Positions 26,621 to 36,081 are shown, numbered from the stretch's first letter. The stretch is DNA of 64,000 bases from Flavobacterium piscisymbiosum (GCF_020905295.1 NZ_JAJJMM010000001.1:3782001-3846000); one strand, 5' to 3'. Made by a program: numbers and translations. Notes: generated by a model from the letters alone, not told the origin.

Positions 26621-26846
26621 TGTTGATAACTGTTTTTTTTGAAAGTGATATTGAAGCAGTTTTTTATGTTGATAACTCTATTTAGATTTATTTTAAATAG
26701 CTGATGTTTCGGGTGTTACGGATTATTATGATGCTGTTGATAAAAAGTAAATTTTACATCAATTTTAAGGGGCTTGAAGCTGTTGATAATTGGATGGATT
26801 TTTAACATCAAAAGGTGGTCGAAAGAAGAACTGTGGGTTAATTTTG
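26621..26846 (+). promoter_or_regulatory. nrdBA control region with four TGTTGATAA motifs
   Basis: TGTTGATAA occurs exactly at 26621, 26667, 26735 and 26781, all on the plus strand, with spacings of 46, 68 and 46 bases. The reverse complement TTATCAACA is one base from the classical DnaA box TTATCCACA. A -7 element TAATTTTG is at 26839-26846. DnaA boxes control nrdAB in Escherichia coli, so replication-linked control is plausible. The rest of the 26327-26925 gap holds no gene. Confidence 0.55.
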
Positions 26847-26925
26847 TAGGTATAGAAATGTCGTTGAAATCCCCAATAAACGAATCATTTTTATTTTAAA
26901 TAAGTCACCATTTAATACTATACAT

Positions 26926-27900
26926 ATGTCTATTTTCGATAAAAGAATCAATTATAAACCTTTTGAGTATCCAGAGGTATTGCAATTTACAGAAGCTATA
27001 AATAAAGCGTATTGGGTTCATACCGAAGTCGATTTTACTGCTGATACTCAGGATTTTCATTCGCATTTGAATGCAGCCGAAAAAACAGCCATTAAAAACA
27101 GTTTATTGGCTATTGCACAAATAGAAGTAGCTGTAAAAAGTTTTTGGGGTAACATTTACGAGCATTTCCCAAAACCGGAATTCAACGGATTAGGAAGTAC
27201 GTTTGCCGAATGTGAGTTCAGGCATTCTGAGGCTTATTCGCGTCTTTTGGAAGTTTTAGGTTATAATGATGAATTCGAAAAACTGATGGAAATTCCAGTA
27301 ATCCGCAAACGTGTCGATTATCTTTCGAATGTATTAAAAGATACCAAATCTCAGGACAATAAAAAGTATGTGGTTTCATTGATATTGTTTAGTATTCTGA
27401 TCGAAAATGTATCACTTTTTAGTCAGTTTGCGATTTTATTATCGTTTACAAGGTTTAAAGGATATATGAAAAATGTGAGCAACATTATCGCATGGACTTC
27501 TATAGACGAACAAATTCATGCCAATGGCGGAATTTATATTGTAAACAAAATACGCGAGGAATTCCCGGATTATTTCGACGAAGAAACTTTAACGCTTATT
27601 AGAGAAACAGTTAAGGATTCGATCAACGTAGAAGCAGATATATTAGACTGGATTTTTGAAGATGGTGAAATCGAAACAATCAAAAAAGCAGATTTGGTAA
27701 ACTTCATGAAATTTAGATTAGACGAGAGTCTGACTCAAATCAATATTCCAACAATATTCAATGTTCCTGCCGAGGATTATAAAGCCATGGCATGGTTCGA
27801 AGAAGAAGTTTTTGCTAACAGTCTGGATGATTTCTTTGCGAAAAGACCGGTAGAATATACCAAACACGACAAAAGTATTACGGCAAACGACCTTTTCTAA
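26926..27900 (+). CDS. nrdB: ribonucleoside-diphosphate reductase subunit beta
   Basis: 324 residues, normal for class I NrdB. Metal ligands can be assigned as E67, E97, H100, E160, E195 and H198 (motifs 'AIAQIEVAV', ECEFRHSEAY, 'ILIENVSLF', IDEQIHANGG). The radical tyrosine is Y104 (E-x2-H-x3-Y). The first ligand is Glu where E. coli has Asp. It makes the tyrosyl radical for dNTP synthesis with NrdA, encoded 17 bases downstream. Confidence 0.96.
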   Translation: MSIFDKRINYKPFEYPEVLQFTEAINKAYWVHTEVDFTADTQDFHSHLNAAEKTAIKNSLLAIAQIEVAVKSFWGNIYEHFPKPEFNGLGSTFAECEFRHSEAYSRLLEVLGYNDEFEKLMEIPVIRKRVDYLSNVLKDTKSQDNKKYVVSLILFSILIENVSLFSQFAILLSFTRFKGYMKNVSNIIAWTSIDEQIHANGGIYIVNKIREEFPDYFDEETLTLIRETVKDSINVEADILDWIFEDGEIETIKKADLVNFMKFRLDESLTQINIPTIFNVPAEDYKAMAWFEEEVFANSLDDFFAKRPVEYTKHDKSITANDLF

Positions 27901-27917
27901 AACAGCAAATTACAATT

Positions 27918-29615
27918 ATGAATACAATAGATACAATCTCAGGAAACAGCGCTCCGCTAAGCGAAGCAGACAATAAAATGTGGTGGAAAAACTCTGAAAG
28001 TGAGCAAATTTTAAATCGTGGATATCTTTTAAAAGGTGAAACTGTAGAAGGTGCAATTGACAGAATTTGTACCGCTGCAGCAAAAAGATTGTACAAACCC
28101 GAGTTAAAAGAGTCTTTTGTAGAAATGATCGAACGCGGCTGGATGAGTATTAGTTCACCGGTTTGGGCCAATATGGGAACAGAACGCGGTTTGCCAATTT
28201 CTTGTTTTAATGTTCACGTTCCCGATGAAATCGAAGGAATTACACATAAATTAGGTGAAGTAATCATGCAAACCAAAATTGGCGGAGGAACATCCGGATA
28301 TTTTGGAGAATTACGTGAGAGAGGAAGCGCCGTAACCGATAACGGAAAGAGTAGTGGAGCGGTAAGTTTCATGAAACTTTTTGATACGACAATGGATACC
28401 ATTTCGCAAGGTGGCGTTCGTAGAGGTGCTTTTGCAGCATATTTAGATGTAGATCACCCGGATATCGAAGAGTTTTTGAAAATCAAAAGTATCGGAAATC
28501 CAATCCAGAACTTGTTTACCGGAATTTGCGTGCCCGATTACTGGATGCAGGAAATGATTGATGGTGATGCAGATAAAAGACAAGTTTGGGCTAAAGTTCT
28601 CGAAAGCCGTCAGCAAAAAGGATTGCCTTATATCTTTTTTAGCGACAACGTAAACAAAAACAAACCACAAGTTTATAAAGATAAAAACCTGCGTATAAAC
28701 GCGAGTAATTTGTGTAGCGAAATCATGTTGCCGTCAAGTTTTGATGAATCGTTTATTTGCTGTCTTTCGTCAATGAATCTGGAACTTTATGAAGAATGGA
28801 AAGATACTGAAGCTGTAAAACTGGCGATCTTTTTCCTTGATGCTGTTTTACAGGAATTCATCGAAAAAACCGAAGGAAACTATTATCTGGCAGCAGCGAA
28901 TCGTTTTGCAAAAAGACACCGCGCATTGGGATTAGGAGTTTTAGGATGGCATTCGTATTTGCAAAAAAATATGATTCCGTTTGAAGGTCTTGAAGCCAAA
29001 ATGAAAACCACAGAAATTTTCAAACATATCAGTGACAAAGCCGATAAAGCGACTCAGGATTTAGCTAGAATTTACGGTGAACCTGAATTGCTAAAAGGAT
29101 ACGGAAGACGTAATACCACTACAATGGCAATTGCGCCAACCACTTCATCATCGGCTATTTTAGGACAAACTTCGCCAGGAATTGAGCCTTTTAGCAGCAA
29201 TTACTATAAAGCTGGCTTGAGCAAAGGTAATTTTATGCGTAAGAATAAATACCTAAAAACATTATTAGAAGAAAAAGGTCTTGATAACGAAGAAGTTTGG
29301 AGAGAAATCATGCTAAATGGCGGAAGCGTTCAGCACATGAGTCAGTTGAGTCAATTAGAGAAAGATGTCTTTAAAACCTTTAAAGAAATCAGTCAGTTAG
29401 AGATTGTACAACAAGCCTCTATCCGTCAGAAATATGTAGATCAGGGGCAAAGCATCAACTTGAATATCCCTTCGGATTTGCCAATTAAAGAGGTAAACCG
29501 TTTGCTGATCGAAGCATGGCAATTAGGAATCAAAAGTTTGTATTACCAACGCAGCCAAAGTGTATCTAAAGAATTAGTTACGAGTTTGGTAACGTGTAGT
29601 AGTTGCGAATCATAA
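27918..29615 (+). CDS. nrdA: ribonucleoside-diphosphate reductase subunit alpha
   Basis: 565 residues, short for the family because the N-terminal ATP-cone domain is missing. Active-site residues are present: C96 (SCFNVH), N264-x-C266-x-E268 (NLCSEI), the second redox cysteine at C281/C282, and C-terminal thioredoxin-facing cysteines C560 and C563 (CSSCES). It reduces ribonucleotides to deoxyribonucleotides. Loss of the ATP cone implies no dATP shut-off through that site. Overlaps no gene; a strong terminator follows. Confidence 0.95.
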   Translation: MNTIDTISGNSAPLSEADNKMWWKNSESEQILNRGYLLKGETVEGAIDRICTAAAKRLYKPELKESFVEMIERGWMSISSPVWANMGTERGLPISCFNVHVPDEIEGITHKLGEVIMQTKIGGGTSGYFGELRERGSAVTDNGKSSGAVSFMKLFDTTMDTISQGGVRRGAFAAYLDVDHPDIEEFLKIKSIGNPIQNLFTGICVPDYWMQEMIDGDADKRQVWAKVLESRQQKGLPYIFFSDNVNKNKPQVYKDKNLRINASNLCSEIMLPSSFDESFICCLSSMNLELYEEWKDTEAVKLAIFFLDAVLQEFIEKTEGNYYLAAANRFAKRHRALGLGVLGWHSYLQKNMIPFEGLEAKMKTTEIFKHISDKADKATQDLARIYGEPELLKGYGRRNTTTMAIAPTTSSSAILGQTSPGIEPFSSNYYKAGLSKGNFMRKNKYLKTLLEEKGLDNEEVWREIMLNGGSVQHMSQLSQLEKDVFKTFKEISQLEIVQQASIRQKYVDQGQSINLNIPSDLPIKEVNRLLIEAWQLGIKSLYYQRSQSVSKELVTSLVTCSSCES

Positions 29616-29622
29616 AAGTAAA

Positions 29623-29649
29623 GGCTGTTTGTTTAGACAGCCTTTTTTT
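29623..29649 (+). terminator. intrinsic terminator after nrdA
   Basis: GGCTGTTTGTTTAGACAGCC followed by seven T residues, eight bases after the nrdA stop. Confidence 0.92.
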
Positions 29650-29747
29650 GTGGCAATTTTTGGCCCACGGATTATGCGGGTTTTACGGGTTTTCACTGGT
29701 TTTATTTAAGGTGCAGCATCTTTGTCAAAGTTGATCATCGCATTTTT

Positions 29748-30067
29748 GTCATCCCGAGAAACGAGGGATCCCCGCAAATAACTCGACAAAAAAATGTCAC
29801 CAGAATCTTGTCATCTCTCGACGGAGAAGAGATCACAGAAGAAATGCCGCAAAGAAAATCAACAATCTTTGTCGAGTTCCGTGTGTGATCTCTCCTGCGT
29901 CGAGATGACAAACAGTACGTTATAACTTTGCCAAAGTTTAAAATTTTGACAAAGATCTATGCTCATTTTTGTCATCCCGAGGAACGAGGGATCTCCGTTA
30001 GTAGCTCGACATGGTAGATAAACCTTGTGTCAGTTTCTTGCGAGGATCCCTCGTTCCAAGATGACAA
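29748..30067. repeat. 'GTCATCCCGAG' palindromic repeats
   Basis: 29971-30067 is an inverted repeat with arms GTCATCCCGAGGAACGAGGG and GATCCCTCGTTCCAAGATGA. 29748-29930 contains a related half and another pair (GTCATCTCTCGACGGAG with its counterpart near 29890). The same repeat type is found at 58184-58340. Non-coding. Confidence 0.7.
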
Positions 30068-30085
30068 ACTATAAGATAATATTGT

Positions 30086-30182
30086 TATGAAAATGATTGT
30101 CCTAGCCCCGATAGAAGTGGAAATCCTTTTGTTCCGGGGTTCGGAACAAAAGATTGGAACGGATAGCGGGATTAGCTCCTAA
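30086..30182 (+). repeat. structured hairpin repeat, copy 2 (candidate RNA)
   Basis: The inner stem TTTTGTTCCG / CGGAACAAAA closes a GGGTT loop. The outer stem is built from CTAGCCCCGATA and the GATAGCGGGATTAG side. It is near-identical to the copy at 58025, and the differing inner-stem pair is changed on both sides (T-A here, G-C there). It also contains a 31-codon frame from 30087 to 30182, but the codon differences between copies are all amino-acid changing, which argues against protein selection. Confidence 0.7.
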
Positions 30183-30210
30183 AAAAAAGACTGCCCTTTT
30201 ACAGACAGTC
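30181..30210 (-). terminator. intrinsic terminator of the zinc-locus genes
   Basis: The hairpin GACTGCCCTTTTACAGACAGTC is next to an A run at 30181-30188. On the minus strand it ends the lipoprotein gene whose stop is at 30236. Confidence 0.8.
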
Positions 30211-30235
30211 TCTTTCAAACTAAAAAAACAAAAAC

Positions 30236-31450
30236 CTAATGGCTTTTACTATTTTCAAAACCTAAAATAGTAATGGTATAAGGCGTATTCGAAACCTTGA
30301 TTTTCTTAGCAATTGCCATATTCGACAAGTTCAACTGAAACAATTCTCCTGTGTTTGGAGAAGTGATATAAGCAAAATTCTCTGTTAACTGAATTTGTGG
30401 TTTTGATGTGGCATCGCTTGCTGTTTCCGGAATTACTTTTGCCTCTTTTTCAACTTGCAAACTCGTTAAGTTGAATAATTTGAATTCACCTGAAAATAAT
30501 AGAATTCCTAATTTGCTGTTGTTGTAACTTACTTTACATTGCATAATGTTGGTGCTTTGCAAGATTGGTTTTATGGTTCCGGCTGCAACATCAATTAAAT
30601 AAGCGCCTTTTGCGGCAGTATATCCTATAAATTTTCCTTTGGCTTTAGTTTCTAAAATGGTTCCAAACCAAGCCGTTCCAAAATCTTCAGGAAGTGCAAT
30701 TAGTTTTTGTTTTCCAGAACTTTCTACTACAAGAACACCGCTTGCAGAACCAAAAACAGCGTAAGTTCCGTCAGAAGCATTTCCGTGGATTCCTTTTGTT
30801 GCAACAGTAGATTCGAACAGCGTTTTACCGGTATTATCGATAATTTTTACTTTTTCCGGTAATGTTCCCGCAACCGAATTGTCTTTTTGAGTAATAGCAT
30901 AAGTTCCGTTTGAGAAAGTCGCCATAGCGCCGTGATGTGCCAATAAACCTGCATTTATGGTTTTAAATTTAGCTCCGGCAGTATTAATCTCCGATTCTTT
31001 GGCTACCGATAAAGTTCCGTCTCCATCGTTGAAAGTCAGTAATTCTCCAATTTTACTTTTAAAGTGCGTTGGCAAAAGTGATTGACCCGTTAAGGCACCG
31101 AATTTTGGATTTCCGTCTACATCAACGTGATCGCCGTGGCTTTCGAATCCGCTGTCAAAAGTTTCAACGGTATTGTCTGCTCTGTGTACAATTCCGGCAT
31201 ATCTTCCTGATTCTGTAGTATAAAGTGCTGACTTTGCAAATTTTGCATTAAAAGAAGTGATTGTCGCATCAACCGGATTTACTAATGTTATAGCTGTGGT
31301 TTTTTCATCAGAAAGTAATAATCGCAAATATTTATATTCTGTCAACGCTTCTTCTGGCGTTTCGGTGGCATTGTCATCGTCATTGCTACAAGAGACAGCA
31401 AAAGTAGATAAAGCAAATAAGAAAAGGAGCTTGAAATAATTGTTTTTCAT
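30236..31450 (-). CDS. AztD-like zinc metallochaperone beta-propeller lipoprotein
   Basis: 404 residues. Lipoprotein signal with Cys21 in FAVSCSNDDD. The rest is repetitive beta structure (blades 'GTLSVAKESEI', 'GTYAVFGSASGVLVVES', 'GAYLIDVAAGTIKPI'), as in a beta-propeller. 'YAGIVHRADNTVETFDSGFESHGDHVDVDG' matches the AztD pattern, where a 'DSG...HGDH' stretch contributes zinc-binding histidines. AztD passes zinc to a periplasmic binding protein. Last gene of the metal locus. Identification is by motif memory, hence moderate certainty. Confidence 0.78.
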   Translation of the reverse strand: MKNNYFKLLFLFALSTFAVSCSNDDDNATETPEEALTEYKYLRLLLSDEKTTAITLVNPVDATITSFNAKFAKSALYTTESGRYAGIVHRADNTVETFDSGFESHGDHVDVDGNPKFGALTGQSLLPTHFKSKIGELLTFNDGDGTLSVAKESEINTAGAKFKTINAGLLAHHGAMATFSNGTYAITQKDNSVAGTLPEKVKIIDNTGKTLFESTVATKGIHGNASDGTYAVFGSASGVLVVESSGKQKLIALPEDFGTAWFGTILETKAKGKFIGYTAAKGAYLIDVAAGTIKPILQSTNIMQCKVSYNNSKLGILLFSGEFKLFNLTSLQVEKEAKVIPETASDATSKPQIQLTENFAYITSPNTGELFQLNLSNMAIAKKIKVSNTPYTITILGFENSKSH

Positions 31451-31495
31451 GGTAAAACGTGTTTAAATTAATTTAGGTTTTAAAAAATGTGTAGA

Positions 31496-32404
31496 TTAAA
31501 AATTGATGGTAACAGGCATTGATTTGTAAACACTCAAATTATAAGAGGTGTTTTTGTAAAGAATAACCCAATTGTATTGCCCGGATTGCCATGATTTGTC
31601 TGCTGTTGTTGGGTTTCCTTCGGCATCTTTATCAGCGCCAACAACGATACTTTCGCCGCCCCAAGCATCATTGATCTTTTGCAGTGTAGCAATTTTTGAA
31701 GCCGGAGCAAGACCTTTGTGTTCTACTTTTGAGATTACTATAACTTTTTTGAAATCAAGATTATCAATACTTTCAGGATGGTAATTCAGGCTCTTTTTGA
31801 TCAAAACCGAATATAATATTCCGTCGCCCATAATCTGGCTTACTTGTGCATGTGCCGTAATCTTATCGTTCTTTTTGAAGATCAATTCCGGTTCTACCCA
31901 GGTTTCCATATAATAAATAAGATCGTCATTTCGGGAAAGCATATCACGGCCAATTAGCGGATCAGCAGGCATATTGGCTGGATCTGTAATGGTAACTTCT
32001 TCTTTGATTTCGAGTTGCGATCCGTTTTCGTCCAGAACAATAAACGAGAAATCGAATTTACCTTCGGGAGCGTCTGCAGGAATATTGAAATGTTTGTGCA
32101 CATTGGTATTTTTAGCGCCTTTGTATTCTGCAAAAGACAATTCGAACTTCCAGTCTTTGGTATACGTTTCTCCTTTTTTTGGAAGTATTTTAATTTGGAC
32201 ATCGGCGATTTTGTCTCCGGCAAGTACATCAGCATTAAAATGGAAATCACGTCCAATTAAGGCTTTTTTGTTATTGCCAGTTCCAATTTCAACATTGGTG
32301 GCTGTTGGTTTCAAAACTTCGTTGTTGTCGTCATTGTCGTTGTTACAGGCCATAAATCCGGCGGCGATAACAAAAAACAGCAGAAATAATTTTGCTTTTT
32401 TCAT
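31496..32404 (-). CDS. DUF4625 domain lipoprotein (second copy)
   Basis: 302 residues from MKKAKLFLLF; a longer start at 32434 sits one base after the receptor stop but adds a poor signal peptide. Lipobox Cys in AAGFMACNND. The DUF4625 part covers about 28-160 ('GRDFHFNADVLAGDKIADVQIKI', HKHFNIPADAPEGKFDFSF) and has an extra C-terminal domain absent from the copy at 34870. Surface or periplasmic lipoprotein. Its place between the TonB receptor and the AztD-like gene suggests a metal-binding accessory. Confidence 0.85.
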   Translation of the reverse strand: MKKAKLFLLFFVIAAGFMACNNDNDDNNEVLKPTATNVEIGTGNNKKALIGRDFHFNADVLAGDKIADVQIKILPKKGETYTKDWKFELSFAEYKGAKNTNVHKHFNIPADAPEGKFDFSFIVLDENGSQLEIKEEVTITDPANMPADPLIGRDMLSRNDDLIYYMETWVEPELIFKKNDKITAHAQVSQIMGDGILYSVLIKKSLNYHPESIDNLDFKKVIVISKVEHKGLAPASKIATLQKINDAWGGESIVVGADKDAEGNPTTADKSWQSGQYNWVILYKNTSYNLSVYKSMPVTINF

Positions 32405-32435
32405 AAGGAATTGGGGTTTGTTAATTGCATTCATA

Positions 32436-34865
32436 TTAAATTGATTTATGTATTAAAAAAGGAATTTTAACCGATAGAATGATGTTTCTGCTGGCTTCGG
32501 GAAGTTCGATCAACCTGTAAAAACTGGTATGATTGAGGTATTTTGTATTGAATAAATTCTGAACCTGAATACTAATAATAAAATCCTGTTGTCCTGCTTT
32601 TGCCTTGGTTCCCATCGCGAGATTGAAGACGTTGCTGGCTGCAGTTTTTCTTTCGGGTGGAACGATTTGATTTTGTTGCGCCGTATACCGATAATCAAGG
32701 GAAAAATAAGTGTCTTTTAAATTTTTGATTTCCGGATTGTACGTCATCCCAAATAAAACCGAAGCGGGCGGAGAAAAGGGAAGTGTATATCCTTTTTTGC
32801 TCCCGGATAATTGTTCCGAGTAAAGATATTCGGCCAGAATTTCTCCGCTTAAATTTTTCAGGAACTGATAACGCGTCTGCAATTCACCGCCGTAACGCAT
32901 GACTTTGCTTTGCTCATATTCAAATACCTGATTGCCTGCTCCGTAATAAATATCATGTTGCGAAGTAGGATTCAGGTAAATGTAATTGGGGAAATAATTA
33001 AAAAACGGACTCAGTTGCACCGACCATTTGTTTTCCTGCCATTCCATACCAAGATCTAGCTGATACGAATGTTCTGCCGATAAATTAGGATCACCTTTTT
33101 CGAACCTGAAATAATGATAATTTACACCGTTTGAAGCCAATTCTTTGGCAATTGGCATTCTGAAACTTGTTCCCACATTGGCTTTAAGCGACCATTGCCC
33201 CGGCGTATAATTCACGCCTGCCGACCAGTTGAAACTATTGAAAGTTCGGGTAAGTTCTTGAGAACGTTCTAAATATTGCTGCGTAGTCTGACCGTTTTCG
33301 GTGACTTCGCTTTGAAACCAATCGGTGTATGGTTTCATTTCGATTTGACCATGATCCAGACGAATGGCACCGTGAACCAGCCACAAATCATTGAGCTGAA
33401 ATTTATCATAAACAAATAATCCTGCAGTCGATTGCTTAAAGGCAGGAATCAGAAAACTCCAGCCGTTAATCTCATTTTGCTGCTGCTCGCCATTTAAACC
33501 TACTGTAAATTCATGTCTGCCTAACGATAACTCATCCTTAATCGCAACTGAAAAAACTTCTTTATCATATTGTCTTTCCAGGTCTTTTGGCGCGTACATA
33601 TCGTCAGGATAAATAGGCGGCATATATCCATGATTGACATAATGGCTCCATTCGCGACGGAAATTCTGCTGAAATCCTAATTGTGTTTCGAGTTTGTGAG
33701 TTCCTATCGAAAACGAAGTTGTATTACTAATTTTAGTATGCGTTACTTCCTGAAAAGGCATCAGAATATCACGGCTCGATTTGTCATGAAGTTCCGTATC
33801 AACATTTCGCGGTTCTAGCCCGTGGGCATTGGCAAAAAAGCCACTTTTGGTGTAAATATTACTTACGTAAAAAATAGATTTAAAGCGATCAGAAACATAG
33901 CCCACACTTCCGTGTACATCCATTTCACGACCTGCTGTATTGCGCAAATGGTTTTTGTAAAGCGGAACCGCATAGTTATAAACCTGGACTATATCAGTTG
34001 GTACGCGGTAATCGCCATAATCCATAGTGGTTATTCTGGTATCGAAAAACCATTTTTCATTTCGACCAAATAAATTAAACGATCCTCCAAATTGTTCGTT
34101 ATTGCTTTTGCCTGTAAAATCAACGCTTCCGCCCAAAACATGCTGGGCAGGAAAGGGCACAGGTTTTATATTGATGGCTCCGCCAATAGCATCAGATCCG
34201 TACATGAACGAAGATGGTCCTTTGATAATTTCAACCCGATTAACGGCATATTGATCGATTTCTAAACCATGATCGGCGCCCCATTGCTGGCCTTCGTGTT
34301 TGATACCATTCTCGACCACAATTACCTGATTAAAACTGAGTCCGCGTATTAAAGGTTTTGAACCTCCGGAACCAATGGAAATGGTTTTAACCCCCGGAAG
34401 TCTTTGCAATGATTGCATCAGGCTTCCGCCAAGATTGCGTTGTATAAAACTACTGTTGACGGTTTCGATATTCAGGGATTCCTGTTTTTTTCGACGGGAC
34501 TGATCAGTAATCACAACTTCCTGCAATTGTTTTGCTTCGAGTTTTAACAAAATTGCAAGTATTGTATTTGAATTTTTATCCAAAGAAAGTTTCATTTCAT
34601 AAAAAGAATAACCAGAATGACTCACTGTTAATTTGTTAGAATTTTTAGGGATTTGAGGAAAGTAAAAATTTCCCTGTTGGTCTGTAATAGTACTTATAGC
34701 AGAAGGATAAATCGTTACGATAGCGCCATCCAACGATTTATGTCCGTCGGAAAATACGCTGCCGGATACTCGAACAGATTGCGCTGTAGCTTTTGCAACT
34801 ATAGCAAAGCAACAAAGCATCAGGAAAAATGTCCGTAATCGATTCGGTTTATTTTCGTTCATCAA
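32436..34865 (-). CDS. TonB-dependent receptor, probable zinc/metal uptake
   Basis: 809 residues. Signal peptide (about 1-29), carboxypeptidase-like domain (about 30-115), TonB box/plug 'QLQEVVITDQSRRKKQESLNIETV', plug end 'VEIIKGPSSFMYGSDAIGGAINI', and a barrel ending in FLIHKSI. Histidine-rich loops ('FFANAHGLEPRNVDTELHDKSSRD') and the neighbours (two DUF4625 proteins, AztD-like, His-rich protein) point to a ZnuD-like metal receptor rather than a siderophore receptor. It is separated from both DUF4625 genes by a few bases, so it is probably one operon. Confidence 0.88.
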   Translation of the reverse strand: MMNENKPNRLRTFFLMLCCFAIVAKATAQSVRVSGSVFSDGHKSLDGAIVTIYPSAISTITDQQGNFYFPQIPKNSNKLTVSHSGYSFYEMKLSLDKNSNTILAILLKLEAKQLQEVVITDQSRRKKQESLNIETVNSSFIQRNLGGSLMQSLQRLPGVKTISIGSGGSKPLIRGLSFNQVIVVENGIKHEGQQWGADHGLEIDQYAVNRVEIIKGPSSFMYGSDAIGGAINIKPVPFPAQHVLGGSVDFTGKSNNEQFGGSFNLFGRNEKWFFDTRITTMDYGDYRVPTDIVQVYNYAVPLYKNHLRNTAGREMDVHGSVGYVSDRFKSIFYVSNIYTKSGFFANAHGLEPRNVDTELHDKSSRDILMPFQEVTHTKISNTTSFSIGTHKLETQLGFQQNFRREWSHYVNHGYMPPIYPDDMYAPKDLERQYDKEVFSVAIKDELSLGRHEFTVGLNGEQQQNEINGWSFLIPAFKQSTAGLFVYDKFQLNDLWLVHGAIRLDHGQIEMKPYTDWFQSEVTENGQTTQQYLERSQELTRTFNSFNWSAGVNYTPGQWSLKANVGTSFRMPIAKELASNGVNYHYFRFEKGDPNLSAEHSYQLDLGMEWQENKWSVQLSPFFNYFPNYIYLNPTSQHDIYYGAGNQVFEYEQSKVMRYGGELQTRYQFLKNLSGEILAEYLYSEQLSGSKKGYTLPFSPPASVLFGMTYNPEIKNLKDTYFSLDYRYTAQQNQIVPPERKTAASNVFNLAMGTKAKAGQQDFIISIQVQNLFNTKYLNHTSFYRLIELPEASRNIILSVKIPFLIHKSI

Positions 34866-34869
34866 TTCA

Positions 34870-35343
34870 TTATAAAATTTTAATACTTAGGCCTTTAATA
34901 GTTTGCCAGCCTTCTTTATCGGTCAAGCGAATCATGAAATGATAATCGCCCGGATCGATATCGGTTGGGATCGTGATTTCCTGAACAGCTTCGTAACTTT
35001 TTTGTTCGTTTGGAATTGTAACCGAATTGATGTACAACATTGGATTCACAGGTTTTTTGATAGGTTCAGCAGTACAATTATTGACTTCAGTACTGTGCGT
35101 GTGATGATCAAAATTGTGATGAATATCAAGGCTGTAAGATCCCAAAGCAGCATTATCTGTAAATTTTGCCTTGAATGTGATTTTTTGACCGCGGGTTATT
35201 TCGCTGCATTGTACAGGGAATGCATTCGAAGCCGAATTATCGATTACAGGATATTCGGTGTCAATTTCGTTGTTGTCACTGCTACAGGATGTGAGAGCGA
35301 AAACAGCTAATAATACGCAGACGAGAGTTTTAGTTTGCTTCAT
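34870..35343 (-). CDS. DUF4625 domain lipoprotein with His cluster (first copy)
   Basis: 157 residues. Signal peptide with lipidated Cys20 (FALTSCSSDN), followed by a compact DUF4625 domain. A histidine cluster, DIHHNFDHHTHSTEVNNC (about 78-95), is a clear metal-ligand candidate and is missing in the second copy. It begins the block that runs through the TonB receptor. Probably collects metal at the outer membrane for the receptor. Confidence 0.87.
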   Translation of the reverse strand: MKQTKTLVCVLLAVFALTSCSSDNNEIDTEYPVIDNSASNAFPVQCSEITRGQKITFKAKFTDNAALGSYSLDIHHNFDHHTHSTEVNNCTAEPIKKPVNPMLYINSVTIPNEQKSYEAVQEITIPTDIDPGDYHFMIRLTDKEGWQTIKGLSIKIL

Positions 35344-35711
35344 TTGGATTGATTTTTAAAGTATTATATTTAGAAAATTGAGTTACGGAAAAGCAGGAAA
35401 TAATTATTAATTGTGAAATTGGGAAAGTAAGTCGTGCGAAGGGATGATTCAATTGGAATATTGAATTTAGTTGTGATAGAAATATGGTCTGGTACTACTT
35501 CTTAATCTGATTTTAGACAACGTAGTTTTATTCCCCGTAAGGGAAAATTTTACGTTTTAAAATAAGAGAAAGCGTTTCTAAGCAAGTTGTTGCAAGAAAA
35601 ATGAAATAGTAATGATTAGAAAAAGTGAATTGCTTTTCTGACCTAAATTAGATTCTAAAACATATAAGTGCACATCAATTCATATAAATGAAATGATTAC
35701 TTTTTATAGTT
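35344..35711. other. gene-free control region of the receptor operon
   Basis: 368 bases between the His-rich gene and the DUF4625 gene, both on the minus strand. No reading frame is convincing. A short palindrome, GCAAGTTGTTGC, lies near 35579-35590, and CCCCGTAAGGGAAAATTTTA at 35533. No full -33/-7 pair is evident, so the receptor genes may depend on read-through from the His-rich gene or on a weak promoter here. Confidence 0.4.
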
Positions 35712-36059
35712 TTAAACAATAGGAGGTGCCCTTAATGAGAATAAAGAGCCTTTGAAAAATGGGGAATATGATTTTGAATAAAAATGTACAAAATGAATTA
35801 TTGTACTGTTTTTGTAAAACTGAAACGTAACAAATTCAAAAGTAGTAACAGGGCTAAATTTAAAATGACAAATAGCGCATTCTTCATTCGAATGATCATG
35901 AGCCTTAAATTCGGTTTTTGCCGTATGATGTTGGTGTTGAATGCATTTGTGCGCATTATGGCTTTGTATGTGTTCGTAAGAATGTATTGCCGGAAATAGT
36001 ATTGCAAATGCTACTATAAGCGGTAAAAAGAGATTTATGATTTTGAATTTCTTTTTCAT
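35712..36059 (-). CDS. His/Cys-rich metal-related envelope protein (DUF2946-like)
   Basis: 115 residues. The N-terminal hydrophobic stretch (about 8-26) is a signal or anchor. It is followed by a histidine-rich segment 'HSYEHIQSHNAHKCIQHQHH', then ECAICHFKFSP with a CxxCH-like pair, and ends LRAPPIV. The His-rich segment, CxxC pair and RAPP tail are the layout of small DUF2946-like proteins that accompany TonB metal receptors. It sits first in the locus behind the twin-operator promoter. Role uncertain; a periplasmic metal buffer or sensor is plausible. Confidence 0.75.
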   Translation of the reverse strand: MKKKFKIINLFLPLIVAFAILFPAIHSYEHIQSHNAHKCIQHQHHTAKTEFKAHDHSNEECAICHFKFSPVTTFEFVTFQFYKNSTIIHFVHFYSKSYSPFFKGSLFSLRAPPIV

Positions 36060-36081
36060 TCAGATGAATCGATATTGATAA

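Noticed and set aside
30087..30182. Small protein encoded by the structured repeat
   Set aside because: All codon differences between copies change amino acids while stem pairs are kept, so structure is the better explanation.
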